Both the position numbers and the translations under genes were made by a program. 5,578 bases of DNA from Candidatus Zixiibacteriota bacterium (GTDB taxonomy: Bacteria > Zixibacteria > MSB-5A5 > SM1-73), in NCBI GenBank assembly GCA_020341875.1, contig CP070839.1:2971-8548 (forward strand), written 5' to 3'. Shown in pieces: positions 5,222-5,578 of this stretch (positions are counted from its first letter, which is position 1; each line of letters starts with the position of its first letter). The notes beneath the pieces are model-generated. The model made no database searches. It was not told where the DNA came from and saw only the letters and a list, made by a program, of their open reading frames with translations.

Positions 5222-5578
5222 ATGGCAAAAGAACAGACTGCAGGAGATAAAAAGAAACCGGCGGCAAAGAAAAAGGAGCCGGTCAAGGAGAGCTTGGTCG
5301 CCCCCGGTCATCGGGCCTGCGCTGGCTGCGGAGAGCTTCTGGCTGCTAGGCTGGTGATGGACGTTGCAGGGGAGAATACCATCGCCACCTGTGCTACCGG
5401 ATGCCTGGAGGTGGTTTCTTCTGCCTACCCGCAATCCGCCTGGAAGATGCCTTGGATTCATTCGCTGTTTGAGAATCCAGCCGCCCTGGCCACAGGGATC
5501 GAGGCGGCGTTGAGGGCGCTGGGCAGAGAGGATGAAGCCCATGTGATAGCCCAGGGAGGCGACGGATCGACCGCCGAC
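5222..5578 (+). CDS. porB: Pyruvate:ferredoxin oxidoreductase, beta subunit (3' end outside window)
   Basis: The first 119 residues of the beta subunit are present. Beta carries most of the thiamine diphosphate site and the [4Fe-4S] cluster closest to it. Cluster ligands seen are C33 and C36 in HRACAGCG, and C61 in TGCLEVVSS; the 25-residue gap from C36 to C61 equals that of the matching Cys pair in single-chain PFOR (815 to 840). The fourth ligand would lie downstream. The PWIHSLFENPAALATGIEAA stretch and GDGSTAD at the edge, the start of the cofactor/Mg motif, are characteristic. ATG 5222 has AAGGAG (5210-5215) 6 nt upstream and lies 15 bp after porA. Odd point: about 24 Lys/Ala/Glu-rich residues precede the usual PorB start (VAPGHRACAGCG). 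A TTG at 5294, behind another AAGGAG, would give a protein of the usual length. Confidence 0.95.
   Translation, partial: MAKEQTAGDKKKPAAKKKEPVKESLVAPGHRACAGCGELLAARLVMDVAGENTIATCATGCLEVVSSAYPQSAWKMPWIHSLFENPAALATGIEAALRALGREDEAHVIAQGGDGSTAD

Overview
The window looks like chromosomal DNA from an anaerobic bacterium. The bacterial signs are an exact-consensus sigma70-type promoter, strong Shine-Dalgarno sequences in front of most genes, and an Rrf2-family regulator. The anaerobic sign is a four-subunit pyruvate:ferredoxin oxidoreductase operon. No phylum can be assigned from the sequence alone, and there are no insertion sequences, tRNAs, rRNAs or CRISPR arrays.

Layout. (1) Positions 1-1465, minus strand: a large multi-membrane-span GT-C-type glycosyltransferase, open through the left edge of the window. 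(2) 1472-1823: a divergent intergenic region with a long dyad on the glycosyltransferase side and a TTGACA-N17-TATAAT promoter driving the rightward gene. (3) 1824-2222: an Rrf2-family regulator with an IscR/NsrR-like cysteine cluster. (4) 2223-2417: a non-coding gap that can be drawn as a branched RNA fold and is bounded by an 11-bp direct repeat. (5) 2418-2972: dCTP deaminase. (6) 2973-3175: a gap holding a hairpin, a possible 17-codon leader ORF and a near-consensus Rex operator. (7) 3176-5578: porC-porD-porA-porB (gamma, delta, alpha, beta), tightly packed with overlapping or nearly touching genes; porB runs off the right edge.

How the parts fit. The Por subunits form one cytoplasmic enzyme that converts pyruvate and CoA to acetyl-CoA and CO2 and reduces ferredoxin. 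The Rex-like site just upstream suggests control by the NADH/NAD+ ratio. The Rrf2 protein is probably an Fe-S-based redox, iron or NO sensor that may control its own strong promoter; a link to the iron-sulfur-rich Por enzyme is only inference. Dcd serves dTTP synthesis and looks independent.

The protein-coding content is ordinary. The signals most worth a second look are in the DNA: a 12-bp palindrome with a LacI/GalR-like core (TCAAGCGCTTGA) occurs twice, once in the glycosyltransferase upstream region and once as the core of an 18-bp perfect palindrome inside that gene; and the Rex-like operator before the por operon.
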